A DNA stretch of 64,000 nucleotides, taken from NCBI GenBank assembly GCA_947623455.1, contig OX392529.1:2294001-2358000 (forward strand), in the 5' to 3' direction. The position numbers and the translations under genes are program-made. Shown here one piece after another: positions 25,271-38,069 of this stretch. Each line of letters starts with the position of its first letter. Position 1 is the first letter of the stretch. The notes beneath the pieces were generated by a model. The model worked only from the letters and a program-made list of their open reading frames with translations, had not been told where the DNA came from and made no database searches. The DNA is from Mimachlamys varia (taxonomy: Eukaryota > Mollusca > Bivalvia > Pectinida > Pectinidae).

Positions 25271-25698
25271 GTGATACATTTATAGTAGTGTTTTCACATT
25301 TATAGTAGTGTTTTCACATTTATAGTAGTGTTTTCACATTTATAGTAGTGTTTTCACATTTATAGTAGTGTTTTCACATTTATAGTAGTGTTTTCACATT
25401 TATAGTAGTGTTTTCACATTTATAGTAGTTTTCACATTTATAGTAGTGTTTTCACATTTATAGTAGTGTTTTCACATTTATAGTAGTGTTTTCACATTTG
25501 TAGTAGTGTTTTCACATTTATAGTAGTGTTTTCACATTTATAGTAGTGTTTTCACATTTATAGTAGTGTTTTCACATTTGTAGTAGTGTTTTCACATTTA
25601 TAGTAGTGTTTTCACATTTATAGTAGTGTTTTCACATTTGTAGTAGTGTTTTCACATTTATAGTAGTGTTTTCACATTTATAGTAGTGTTTTCACATT
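25271..25698. repeat. 20-bp minisatellite, about 21 copies
   Basis: The unit is TTTATAGTAGTGTTTTCACA, with occasional TTTGTAGTAG variants and one shortened unit near 25428. It lies just upstream (in gene sense) of the exon A acceptor. The copies are almost identical, so it is young. Confidence 0.94.
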
Positions 25699-25739
25699 AT
25701 TACAGATTCCAGAAAAACTAATATTTTACAATAAGCAGA

Positions 25740-26240
25740 GCACTGAGAGGTCATGCCATCACACTCCCCCTCCCTTCTCTTCGGTCTTCATCAAGTAAAA
25801 CATGGTCACCTTGACCTTTACACTTTATAAACTCCTATTGGTCATAGTTATCACAGTGTATCACCGTGTCAAACCTTAAAAAGTATTTTTACTACCCTAC
25901 AACATTTTAGTTACAATGACCTTGACCTCGCAAAATGTTTCAAACATGTATTGCACATCTATTCCAGTGTATTGATCACCTTGTGATGTGTAAAACATTA
26001 TCAGGACTTACCTCTCCACAGTCTTTTTTGAAAAACAGTGGCCTTGACCTTGACCTTAGAAATCTTTCAATTTCTATTGCACATTTACCTTTCAAAGTGT
26101 GTCACTATGTCAAATTTCATTCAAATTCATCAGTCATTTAGATTTCGGAATGATTTCCAGAAACAAAACGTGGTCAGATTGACACTGTGATTGATGGACA
26201 GACAGACAGACAGAGAGACACTGTGATTGATGGACAGACA
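25740..26240. mobile_element. dispersed repeat with GACA-rich tail
   Basis: The sequence has three partly similar segments, each with CCTTGACCTT-type motifs and a TGTCAAA(C/T)-type string, ending in a GACAGACAGACAGAGAGACA tail. I associate this arrangement with dispersed non-autonomous repeats in bivalve genomes; that is recollection, not a database match. The tail is the start of a GACA-rich minisatellite interrupted by the LINE fragment described next. Confidence 0.45.
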
Positions 26241-26241
26241 A

Positions 26242-27157
26242 CAAATTGTTGTCCAACCAATTTGGCATAATGATTATATTAAAATAAATAGAACATCTAC
26301 TTTCAATAGACACTGGTGTTCAAAAGGAATTTTTTTTTATCAATGATCTTTTAATAAATAACCATTTTATGTCATTTGCAGAGTTTACAGAAAGATATGA
26401 TGTCGACACAACCTTTGTAGAATATTACGGCCTTATTAATGCCATACCAAAAGATTGGAAACATGTTCTGAGAGAGCAAGATGAGGTACCGATACAGAAT
26501 TCAACTTGTAAAATGATAGAGTATATGAAAAGAAATGAAAAAGTTACAAAATTTTTTAATAACTTGTTGCTTAACAAATATAAAACAAAGCCAACAAGTC
26601 AAAGAAAATGGAATGAGATTTTGCAAGTTAATATAGCTGATGAGGCATGGCAAGCTTTCTACTTGTCTCCTAGAAATCTAACTGATGACACTAAACTTCA
26701 GAATTTTCAGTTTAAAATATTTCATAATATTCTGTATACAAATGTCAAATTAATGAAAGTTAAATTAAGTGAAACAGAAAGATGTACATTCTGTGAAATT
26801 GGAAGAGAGACAATGTTACATTTATTTTGGGACTGTTGTCATGTAAAATCCTTTTGGTCCTCATTCTTTAATCTAATTCATGCCAAACATGGTATTGAAT
26901 TAGCTTTTGATCCACAATCAATACTTTTTGGTGTATGTATTGATAAATTTAATTATGAGGTAAATTTTCTATTGCTTCTATTGAAGTTTTTTGTGTATTA
27001 TTGTAAGCAAAGGGAGACTATCCCATCAATTGATACTGGTAAATTGTATATATATTATTATAAGAAAATAGAGGAGTTTGGTCTCTATTCTTATAGTTAT
27101 AAGAAAAGAGACAAAATTAGAAAAAAATGGAATTTTATTATTGAAATTATTCAATAG
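26242..27157 (+). pseudogene. LINE ORF2 C-terminal fragment with zf-RVT motif, frameshifted
   Basis: The open part from 26369 encodes 262 residues. A C-x2-C-x8-H-x4-C zinc-knuckle at residues 139-156 (CTFCEIGRETMLH, then LFWDC) and the FQFKIFHNIL segment before it mark the domain that follows reverse transcriptase in L1/Tx1-like non-LTR elements. Upstream homology continues in another frame (QPIWHNDYIKINR, then FNRHWCSKGI). It joins the main frame (FINDLLINNHF) only across a T9 run at 26330-26338, so a slippage frameshift separates the two parts. No RT catalytic region or endonuclease is present. The fragment is dead on arrival and not a host gene. Confidence 0.85.
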
Positions 27158-27257
27158 AAAGTGAAATATCATTTACATAGTGAAATGTGTTTACAAAAAG
27201 AAATATGTACATGTAGTATTACAGTATAGCTAAGTATCATTTCATTATGCATGTAAA

Positions 27258-27280
27258 CATATATATATATATATATATAT
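27258..27280. repeat. AT dinucleotide microsatellite
   Basis: A run of about eleven AT repeats inside the LINE 3' UTR. Confidence 0.9.
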
Positions 27281-27680
27281 AAACAACTCTTTATGTACCT
27301 GTTCATGCACATTAGTAATACTTTTGGAGTACAATTGTGTTTCAGCTCTGACTTATAATAATAACATTTAATTACAAAATGGCACTTGTTCCATAATTGT
27401 GGTTTAAAAGTATAGCTATTTTTTCCTCTCTAGTTCGCTATGTATATACACACAAATTGTACTTGTGTTTCACTTTCTAAATAATTTCAATGTTAAGATA
27501 TAGTGATACATTAATTTAGTATATATCAATAAAGTATATATAAAAATATAATTATATTACAAACTATATTTCACTTTTCATAAAAGAAGAAAGCATTGTA
27601 CTGGATTTGGGTATATATGTAAAAAATGTAATAACATATGTATATATGTGATTGAATAAAAATATATATGAGAAAAAAAA

Positions 27681-28380
27681 CACTGTGATTGATGGACAGA
27701 CAGAGAGACACTGTGATTGATGGACAGACAGACACTGTGATTGATGGACAGAGAGACACTGTGATTGATGGACAGACAGACAGAGAGACACTGTGATTGC
27801 TGGACAGACAGACCGATAGGCACTGTGTTTGCTGAATTGACAGACACTGTGTTTGCTGGACAGACAGAGAGACACTGATTGATGGACAGACAGACAGAGA
27901 GACACTGTGATTGCTGGACAGACACAGAGACACTGATTGATGGACAGACAGACAGAGAGACACTGTGATTGCTGGACAGACAGACCGATATGCACTGTGT
28001 TTGCTGAATTGACAGACACTGTGTTTGCTGGACAGACAGAGAGACACTGACTGATGGACAGACAGACAGAGAGACACTGTGATTGCTGGACAGACAGAGA
28101 GACACTGATTGATGGACAGACAGACAGAGAGACACTGTGATTGCTGGACAGACAAACAGAATGACACTATGATTGATGGACAGACAGACAGACAGACAGA
28201 CAGAGAGACACTGTGATTGCTGGACAGACAGACACAGAGACATTGATTGATGGACAGACATATGGGCACTGTGTTTGCTGAATTGACAGATACTGTGATT
28301 GCTGGACAGACAGACCCTGTAATTGATGGACAGACAGACACTGTAATTGATAGATAGACAGATACTGTGTTTGCTGGATT
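27681..28380. repeat. GACA-rich irregular minisatellite
   Basis: Repeats of CACTGTGATTGATGGACAGA and CTGTGATTGCTGGACAGACA with variable numbers of GACA and GAGA. Unit length varies, so long overlapping minus-strand frames appear (up to 256 residues of Cys, Leu, Ser and Val repeats). They are not genes. The same unit occurs left of the LINE insertion, so this is the interrupted continuation of that array. Confidence 0.9.
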
Positions 28381-31232
28381 GACAGGTATTGTACAGGGGT
28401 CCTATAGACAGGTATTGTAGGGGTGTCCTATAGACAGATACTGTAGAGGTGTCCTATAGACAGGTACTGTAGGTGTGTCCTATAGACATGTACTGTAAGG
28501 GGTGTCCTATAGACAGGTATTGTAGGGTGTCCTATAGACAGGTACTGTAGGGTGTCCTATAGACAGGTAATGTAGGGTGTCCTATAGACAGGTACTGTAG
28601 GGGTGTCCTATAGACATGTACTGTAGAGGTGTCCTATAGACAGGTAATGTAGGGTGACGTATAGAAAGGTACTGTAGGGGTGTCCTATAGACAGGTACTG
28701 TAGGGGTGTCCTATAGACAGGTACTGTAGGGGTGTCCTATAGACATGTACTGTAGGGGTGTCCTATAGACAGGTACTGTAGGGTTGACCTATAGACAGGT
28801 ACTGTAGGGGTATTCCTATAGACAGGTACTGTAGGGGTGTCCTATAGACAGGTACTGTAGGGGTGTCCTATAGACAGGTACTGTAGGGGTGTCCTATAGA
28901 CAGGTACTGTAGGGGTGTCCTATAGACAGGTACTGTAGGGGTGTCCTATAGACATGTACTGTAGGGTGTCCTATAGACATGTACTGTAGGGGTGTCCTAT
29001 AGACAGGTACTGTAGGGGTGTCCTATAGACAGGTACTGTAGGGTGTCCTATGGACAGGTACTGTAGGGGTGTCCTATAGACATGTACTGTAGGGGTGTCC
29101 TATAGACATGTACTGTAGGGGTGTCCTATAGACAGGTACTGTAGGGTTGTCCTATAGACATGTACTGTAGGGTGTCCTATAAACAGGTAATGTAGGGTGT
29201 CCTATAGACAGGTACTGTAGGGGTGACCTATAGACATGTACTGTAGGGTGTCCTATAGACAGGTACTGTAGGGGTGTCCTATAGACAGGTACTGTAGGGG
29301 TGTCCTATAGACAGGTACTGTAGGGGTGTCCTATAAACAGGTAATGTAGGGTGTCCTATAGACAGGTAATGTAGGGTGTCCTATAGACAGGTAATGTAGG
29401 GTGTCCTATAGACAGGTATTGTACAGGGGTCCTATAGACAGGTACTGTAGGGGTGTCCTATAGACAGGTACTGTAGTGGTGTCCTAGACAGGTACTGTAG
29501 GGGTGTCCTATAGACATGTACTGTAGGGTGACCTATAGACAGGTACTGTAGGGTGTCCTATAGACAGGTAATGTAGGGTGTCCTATAGACAGGTACTGTA
29601 GGGGTAACCTATAGACAGGTACTGTAGAGGTGTCCTATAGACATGTACTGTAGGGTGTCCTATAGACATGTACTGTAGGGGTGTCCTATAGACAGGTACT
29701 GTAGGGGTGTCCTATAGACAGGTACTGTAGGGTGTCCTATGGACAGGTACTGTAGGGTGTCCTATAGACAGGTAATGTAGGGTGTCCTATAGACAGGTAC
29801 TGTAGGGGTGTCCTATAGACAGGTACTGTAGGGTGTCCTATAGACAGGTACTGTAGGGGTGTCCTATAGACAGGTATTGTAGAGTGTCCTATAGACAGGT
29901 ACTGTAGGGGTGTCCTATAGACATGTACTGTAGGGTGTCCTATAGACAGGTACTGTAGGATGTCCTATAGACAGGTACTGTAGGGGTGTCCTATAGACAG
30001 GTACTGTAGGATGTCCTATAGACAGGTACTGTAGGGGTGTCCTATAGACATGTACTGTAGGGTGTCCTATAGACAGGTACTGTAGGGGTGTCCTATAGAC
30101 AGGTACTGTAGGGTGTCCTATAGACAGGTAATGAAGGGTGTCCTATAGACAGGTACTGTAGGGGTGTCCTATAGACATGTACTGTAGGGTGTCCTATAGA
30201 CAGGTACTGTAGGGGTGTCCTATAGACAGGTACTGTAGGGTGTCCTATAGACAGGTAATGAAGGGTGTCCTATAGACAGGTACTGTAGGGTGTCCTATAG
30301 ACAGGTAATGAAGGGTGTCCTATAGACAGGTACTGTAGGGTGTCCTATGGACAGGTACTGTAGGGGTGTCCTATAGACAGGTACTGTAGGGGTGTCCTAT
30401 AGACATGTACTGTAGGGTGTCCTATAGACAGTTACTGTAGGATGTCCTATAGAAAGGTACTGTAGGGGTGTCCTATAGACAGGTACTGTAGGGGTGTCCT
30501 ATAGACAGGTACTGTAGGATGTCCTATAGAAAGGTACTGTAGGGGTGTCCTATAGACAGGTACTGTAGGGGTGTCCTATAGACAGGTACTGTAGGGGTGT
30601 CCTATAGACAGGTACTGTAGGGGTGTCCTATAGACAGGTACTGTAGGGTGTCCTATAGACAGGTACTGTAGGATGTCCTATAGAAAGGTACTGTAGGGGT
30701 GTCCTATAGACAGGTACGGTAGGGGTGTCCTATAGACAGGTACTGTAGGGTGTCCTATAGACAGGTACTGTAGGGTGTCCTATAGACAGGTACTGTAGGG
30801 TGTCCTATAGACAGGTACGGTAGGGGTGTTCTATAGACATGTACTGTAGGGGTGACCTATAGACAGGTACTGTAGGGGTGTCCTATAGACAGGTATTGTA
30901 CAGGGGTCCTATAGACATGTACTGTAGGGGTGTCCTATAGACAGGTACTGTAGGGGTGACCTATAGACAGGTACTGTAGGGTGTCCTATAGACAGGTACT
31001 GTAGGGTGTCCTATAGACAGGTACTGTAGGGTGACTTGTAGAAAGGTACTGTAGGGGTGACCTATAGACAGGTACTGTAGGGTGACCTATAGACATGTAC
31101 TGTAGGGGTGTCCTATAGACATGTACTGTAGGGGTGTCCTATAGACAGGTACTGTAGGGGTGACCTATAGACAGGTACTGTAGGGTGTCCTATAGACAGG
31201 TACTGTAGGGTGTCCTATAGACAGGTACTTTT
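28381..31232. repeat. 26-bp minisatellite, about 110 copies
   Basis: The unit is CTATAGACAGGTACTGTAGG plus GGTGTC, 26 bp. One-base-shorter units (GGG instead of GGGG) alternate with it. Variants are ACATGTACTG, GGTAATGTAGG, GTGACC and GGATGTCC. The CAGGTACTGTAG core is in nearly every unit. Confidence 0.95.
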
Positions 31233-31994
31233 TGGATGTCCATTAGCTAGACAATGTCAGGATAACTAGATGTTGTTAACTGGACTGATTCTCAGATATT
31301 TGTGGGGAACATGATCGTTATTTTGTGGTAGATATTATTTGTTTTTCAAGAAGAACAATGCCCGGGATGGATACTTGACATGAGCTGGGCGAGATTTCCT
31401 GTTTTAATAGATAAAGGGCACATTGATACAGCTAAATGGTGACAAACCTATACCGATGACACTTTAGGACTAAAGGGAGATAACTACATGCTGCCTGTAC
31501 AGTTGAATAACTATAAATCTGATTTTGACACATTCACACACCATGATTGACAGACTAGCACTTTAGCAATGGGATTTAAACCTACACTATAACAATGATC
31601 TTGTGCCACTTGACAATGTCTTTCATTACAAGGTTAAATGAGGTCAGTATGCCTTGACTAAACACTTAGCCATCAGGGCTAATTAATTATAATTGATTAC
31701 TAATGATCTACTGATAATTAAAGCACTGTTTGGACAGGAAACAAGGCAATTATCCATACCTTTGTTCTAGTACAAGTTATCAGCTAGGCAATCACAGACG
31801 AGAATATTGCAGTTCAAAGACATTTCATGTAACAACTCCGTGATGTTACATGTTATTATCATTTTGTCACATTGGATGTTTGACATTGATGTTTTATTCT
31901 AACCAAAGTTTGATATCTTCTTCTCATATCAAATTACATTTTTTCTTGTTTGACAGATCATTTGATAAAAATTATAAAATGTAAACCTTCTAGT
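31233..31994. other. unique spacer
   Basis: About 760 bp of single-copy AT-rich sequence, including one AAAGGGAGATAACTA motif near 31473. I see no ORF, RNA or transposon ends. Confidence 0.5.
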
Positions 31995-34900
31995 GGAAAA
32001 GACATACAGGGGGAGGACTAGGTAGTATAAAGACATACAGGGAGAGGACTAGGTAGTATAAAGACATACAGGGGGAGGACTAGGTAGTATAAAGACATAC
32101 CGGGGGAGAACTAGGTAGTATAAAGACATACAGGGGGAGGACTAGGTAGTATAAAGACATACATGGGGAGGACTAGGTAGTATAAGGACATACAGGGGGA
32201 GGACTAGGTAGTATAAGGACATACAGGGGGAGGACTAGATAGTATAAAGACATACAGGGGGAGGACTAGGTAGTATAAAGACATACAGGGGGAGGACTAG
32301 GTAGTATAAGGACATACAGGGGGAGGACTAGGTAGTATAAAGACATACAGGGGGAGGACTAGGTAGTATAAGGACATACAGGGGGAGGACTAGGTAGTAT
32401 AAAGACATACAGGGGGAGGACTAGGTAGTATAAGGACATACAGGGGGAGGACTAGGTAGTATAAAGACATACAGGGGAAGGACTAGGTAGTATAAGGACA
32501 TACAGGGGGAGGACTAGGTAGTATAAAGACATACAGGGGGGGGGGACTAGGTAGTATAAGGACATACAGGGGGAGGACTAGGTAGTATAAAGACATACAG
32601 GAGGAGGACTAGGTAGTATAAGGACATACAGGGGGAGGACTAGGTAGTATAAGGACATACAGGGGGAGGACTAGGTAGTATAAAGACATACAGGGGGAGG
32701 ACTAGGTAGTATAAAGACATACAGGGGGAGGACTAGGTAGTATAAGGACATACAGGGGGAGGACTAGGTAGTATAAGGACATACAGGGGGATGACTAGGT
32801 AGTATAATGACATACAGGGGGAGGACTAGGTAGTATAAGAACATACAGGGGGAGAACTAGGTAGTATAAGGACATACAGGGGGAGGACTAGGTAGTATAA
32901 TGACATACAGGGGGAGAACTAGGTAGTATAAAGACATACAGGGGGAGGACTAGGTAGTATAAGGACATACAGGGGGATGACTAGGTAGTATAAAGACATA
33001 CAGGGGGAGGACTAGGTAGTATAATGACATACAGGGGGAGGACTAGGTAGTATAAAGACATGCAGGGGGAGGACTAGGTAGTATAAGAACATACAGGGGG
33101 ATGACTAGGTAGTATAATGACATACAGGGGGAGGACTAGGTAGTATAAAGACATACAGGGGGAGGACTAGGTAGTATAATGACATACAGGGGGAGGACTA
33201 GGTAGTATAAAGACATGCAGGGGGAGGACTAGGTAGTATAAGAACATACAGGGGAAGGACTAGGTAGTATAAGGACATACAGGGGGATGACTAGGTAGTA
33301 TAAAGACATACAGGGGGAGGACTAGGTAGTATAAAGACATACAGGGGGATGACTAGGTAGTATAAAGACATACAGGGGGAGGACTAGGTAGTATAAAGAC
33401 ATGCAGGGGGAGGACTAGGTAGTATAAGAACATACAGGGGGATGACTAGGTAGTATAATGACATACAGGGGGAGGACTAGGTAGTATAAAGACATACAGG
33501 GGGATGACTAGGTAGTATAAAGACATACAGGGGGAGGACTAGGTAGTATAATGACATACAGGGGGAGGACTAGGTAGTATAAAGACATACAGGGGGAGGA
33601 CTAGGTAGTATAATGACATACAGGGGGAGGACTAGGTAGTATAAAGACATACAGGGGGATGACTAGGTAGTATAAAGACATACAGGGGGAGGACTAGGTA
33701 GTATAAAGACATACAGGGGGAGGACTAGGTAGTATAAAGACATACAGGGGAAGGACTAGGTAGTATAAGAACATACAGGGGGATGACTAGGCAGTATAAA
33801 GACATACAGGGGGATGACTAGGTAGTATAAAGACATACAGGGGGAGGACTAGGTAGTATAAAGACATACAGGGGGATGACTAGGTAGTATAAAGACATAC
33901 AGGGGGAGGACTAGGTAGTATAATGACATACAGGGGGAGGACTAGGTAGTATAAAGACATACAGGGGGAGGACTAGGTAGTATAAAGACATACAGGGGGA
34001 GGACTAGGTAGTATAAGAACATACAGGGGGATGACTAGGTAGTATAATGACATACAGGGGGAGGACTAGGTAGTATAAAGACATACAGGGGGAGGACTAG
34101 GCAGTATAAGGACATACAGGGGGAGGACTAGGCAGTATAAAGACATACAGGGGGATGACTAGGTAGTATAAAGACATACAGGGGGAGGACTAGGTAGTAT
34201 AAAGACATACAGGGGGAGGACTAGGTAGTATAAGAACATACAGGGGGATGACTAGGTAGTATAATGACATACAGGGGGAGGACTAGGTAGTATAAAGACA
34301 TACAGGGGGAGGACTAGGTAGTATAAAGACATACAGGGGAAGGACTAGGTAGTATAAGGACATACAGGGGGAGGACTAGGTAGTATAAGGACATACAGGG
34401 GGGGGGGGACTAGGTAGTATAAAGACATACAGGGGGAGGACTAGGTAGTATAAGAACATACAGGGGGATGACTAGGTAGTATAATGACATACAGGGGAAG
34501 GACTAGGTAGTATAAGGACATACAGGGGGAGGACTAGGTAGTATAAAGACATACAGGGGAAGGACTAGGTAGTATAAGGACATACAGGGGGAGGACTAGG
34601 TAGTATAAGGACATACAGGGGGATGACTAGGTAGTATAAAGACATACAGGGGGAGGACTAGGTAGTATAAAGACATACAGGGGGATGACTAGGTAGTATA
34701 AAGACAAACAGGGGGAGGACTAGGTAGTATAAGGACATACAGGGGGAGGACTAGGTAGTATAAAGACATACAGGGGGAGGACTAGGTAGTATAAGGACAT
34801 ACAGGGGGAGGACTAGGTAGTATAAAGACATACAGGGGGAGGACTAAGTAGTATAAAGACATGCAGGGGGAGGACTAGGTAGTATAAGAACATACAGGGG

Positions 34901-37900
34901 GAGGACTAGGTAGTATAAGGACATACAGGGGGAGGACTAGGTAGTATAAAGACATACAGGGGGAGGACTAGGTAGTATAAAGACAAACAGGGGGAGGACT
35001 AGGTAGTATAAAGACATACAGGGGGAGGACTAGGTAGTATAAGGACATACAGGGGGAGGACTAGGTAGTATAAAGACATACAGGGGAAGGACTAGGTAGT
35101 ATAAAGACATACAGGGGAAGGACTAGGTAGTATAAAGACATACAGGGGGAGGACTAGGTAGTGTAAAGACATACAGGGGAAGGACTAGGTAGTATAAGAA
35201 CATACAGGGGAAGGACTAGGTAGTATAAGAACATACAGGGGGATGACTAGGTAGTATAATGACATACAGGGGGAGGACTAGGTAGTATAAAGACATGCAG
35301 GGGGATGACTAGGTAGTATAATGACATACAGGGGGAGGACTAGGTAGTATAAGAACATACAGGGGGAGGACTAGGTAGTATAATGACATACAGGGGGAGG
35401 ACTAGGTAGTATAAGGACATACAGGGGGATGACTAGGTAGTATAATGACATACAGGGGGAGGACTAGGTAGTATAAAGACATGCAGGGGGAGGACTAGGT
35501 AGTATAAGAACATACAGGGGGAGGACTAGGTAGTATAAGGACATACAGGGGGAGGACTAGGCAGTATAAAGACATACAGGGGGAGGACTAGGTAGTATAA
35601 AGACATACAGGGGGAGGACTAGGTAGTATAAAGACATACAGGGGGAGGACTAGGTAGTATAAAGACATACAGGGGAAGGACTAGGTAGTATAATGACATA
35701 CAGGGGGAGGACTAGGTAGTATAAGGACATACAGGGGGAGGACTAGGTAGTATAAAGACATACAGGGGGAGGACTAGGTAGTATAAAGACATACAGGGGG
35801 ATGACTAGGTAGTATAAAGACATACAGGGGGAGGACTAGGTAGTATAAAGACATACAGGGGGAGGATTAGGTAGTATAAAGACATACAGGGGGAGGACTA
35901 GGTAGTATAAGGACATACAGGGGGAGGACTAGGTAGTATAAGGACATACAGGGGGAGGACTAGGTAGTATAAAGACATACAGGGGGAGGACTAGGTAGTA
36001 TAAAGACATACAGGGGGATGACTAGGTAGTATAAAGACATACAGGGGAAGGACTAGGTAGTATAAGGACATACAGGGGGAGGACTAGGCAGTATAAAGAC
36101 ATACAGGGGGAGGATTAGGTAGTATAAAGACATACAGGGGGAGGACTAGGTAGTATAAGGACATACAGGGGGAGGACTAGGTAGTATAAAGACATACAGG
36201 GGGAGGACTAGGTAGTATAAAGACTTACAAGGGGAGGACTAGGTAGTATAAACACATACAGGAGGAGGACTAGGTAGTATAAGGACATACAGGGGGAGGA
36301 CTAGGCAGTATAAAGACATACAGGGGGAGGACTAGGCAGTATAAAGACATACAGGGGGAGGACTAGGCAGTATAAAGACATACAGGGGGAGGACTAGGCA
36401 GTATAAAGACATACAGGGGGAGGACTAGGTAGTATAAACACATACAGGGGGAGGACTAGGTAGTATAAAGACATACAGGGGGAGGACTAGGCAGTATAAA
36501 GACATACAGGGGGAGGACTAGGCAGTATAAAGACATACAGGGGGAGGACTAGGTAGTATAAGGACATACAGGGGGAGGACTAGGTAGTATAAAGACATAC
36601 AGGGGAAGGACTAGGTAGTATAAAGACATACAGGGGGAGGACTAGGTAGTATAAGGACATACAGGGGGAGGACTAGATAGTATAAAGACATACAGGGGGA
36701 GGACTAGGTAGTATAAAGACATACAGGGGGAGGACTAGGTAGTATAAGGACATACAGGGGGGGGGACTAGGTAGTATAAAGACATACAGGGGGAGGACTA
36801 GGTAGTATAAAGACATACAGGGGGAGGACTAGGTAGTATAAAGACATACAGGGGGAGGACTAGGTAGTATAAGGACATACAGGGGGAGGACTAGGTAGTA
36901 TAAAGACATACAGGGGAAGGACTAGGTAGTATAAGGACATACAGGGGGAGGACTAGATAGTATAAAGACATACAGGGGGAGGACTAGGTAGTATAAAGAC
37001 ATACAGGGGGAGGACTAGGTAGTATAAGGACATACAGGGGGAGGACTAGGTAGTATAAGGACATACAGGGGGGGGGGGGACTAGGTAGTATAAAGACATA
37101 CAGGGGGAGGACTAGGTAGTATAAAGACATACAGGGGAAGGACTAGGTAGTATAAGGACATACAGGGGGAGGACTAGGTAGTATAAAGACATACAGGGGG
37201 AGAACTAGGTAGTATAAGAACATACAGGGGAAGGACTAGGTAGTATAAGAACATACAGGGGGAGGACTAGGTAGTATAAGGACATACAGGGGGAGGACTA
37301 GGTAGTATAAAGACATACAGGGGGAGGACTAGGTAGTATAAAGACATACAGGGGAAGGACTAGGTAGTATAAGGACATACAGGGGAAGGACTAGGTAGTA
37401 TAAGGACATACAGGGGGAGGACTAGGTAGTATAAGAACATACAGGGGGAGGTCTAGGTAGTATAAAGACATACAGGGGGAGGACTAGGTAGTATAAGGAC
37501 ATACAGGGGGAGGACTAGGTAGTATAAAGACAAACAGGGGGAGGACTAGGTAGTATAAAGACATACAGGGGGAGGACTAGGTAGTATAAAGACAAACAGG
37601 GGGAGGACTAGGTAGTATAAAGACATGCAGGGGGAGGACTAGGTAGTATAAAGACATACAGGGGGAGGACTAGGTAGTATAAAGACATACAGGGGGAGGA
37701 CTAGGTAGTATAAAGACATACAGGGGAAGGACTAGGTAGTATAAAGACATACAGGGGGAGGACTAGGTAGTATAAAGACATACAGGGGGAGGACTAGGTA
37801 GTATAAGGACATACAGGGGGAGGACTAGGTAGTATAAGGACATACAGGGGGAGGACTAGGTAGTATAAAGACATACAGGGGGAGGTCTAGGTAGTATAAA

Positions 37901-37904
37901 GAGA
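31995..37904. repeat. 31-bp minisatellite, about 190 copies
   Basis: The unit is GACATACAGGGGGAGGACTA plus GGTAGTATAA(A/G/T), 31 bp. The commonest variants are the base before GACAT (A, G or T), GGATGACTAGG, GGGAAGGAC and GGCAGTATAA. Runs of 9-12 G appear at about 32536, 34388, 36757 and 37068, where the usual G5 has expanded. Blocks of variant order recur over several hundred bp. Confidence 0.96.
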
Positions 37905-38069
37905 GGTAGAGTTGTTATCAAGAAAAAATGTTGGGAAATAAAGAGCAGGTAAACTTTACAAAAATATATGTAATACTATGTATATTAGTGTCACATGCTA
38001 GTGTATTCCTAGTTCATTCACTTTTATAAATATTTCTCCATGTTTTTACCTATTTGTGTATTTCCCAAT
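37905..38069. other. unique spacer
   Basis: Short AT-rich single-copy stretch between the 31-bp and 29-bp arrays. Nothing is annotated in it. Confidence 0.5.

Larger units (their letters stand above)
26241..27680 (+). mobile_element. 5'-truncated LINE insertion
   Basis: About 1.44 kb of non-LTR retrotransposon 3' end, comprising the ORF2 C-terminus (to 27157), an AT-rich 3' UTR, AATAAA at 27655-27660 and an A8 run at 27673-27680. The 22 bases just left of it (26219-26240) are identical to the 22 bases just right of it (27681-27702), as expected of a target-site duplication. A caveat is that the flanks belong to a repetitive GACA-rich array, so some identity is expected anyway. Truncation at the 5' end with an intact 3' tail is typical of target-primed reverse transcription. 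Confidence 0.85.

Noticed and set aside
27571..28341. Cys-, Ser- and Val-rich minus frames up to 256 residues
   Set aside because: They come from the irregular GACA-rich repeat. Several overlapping frames are equally open.
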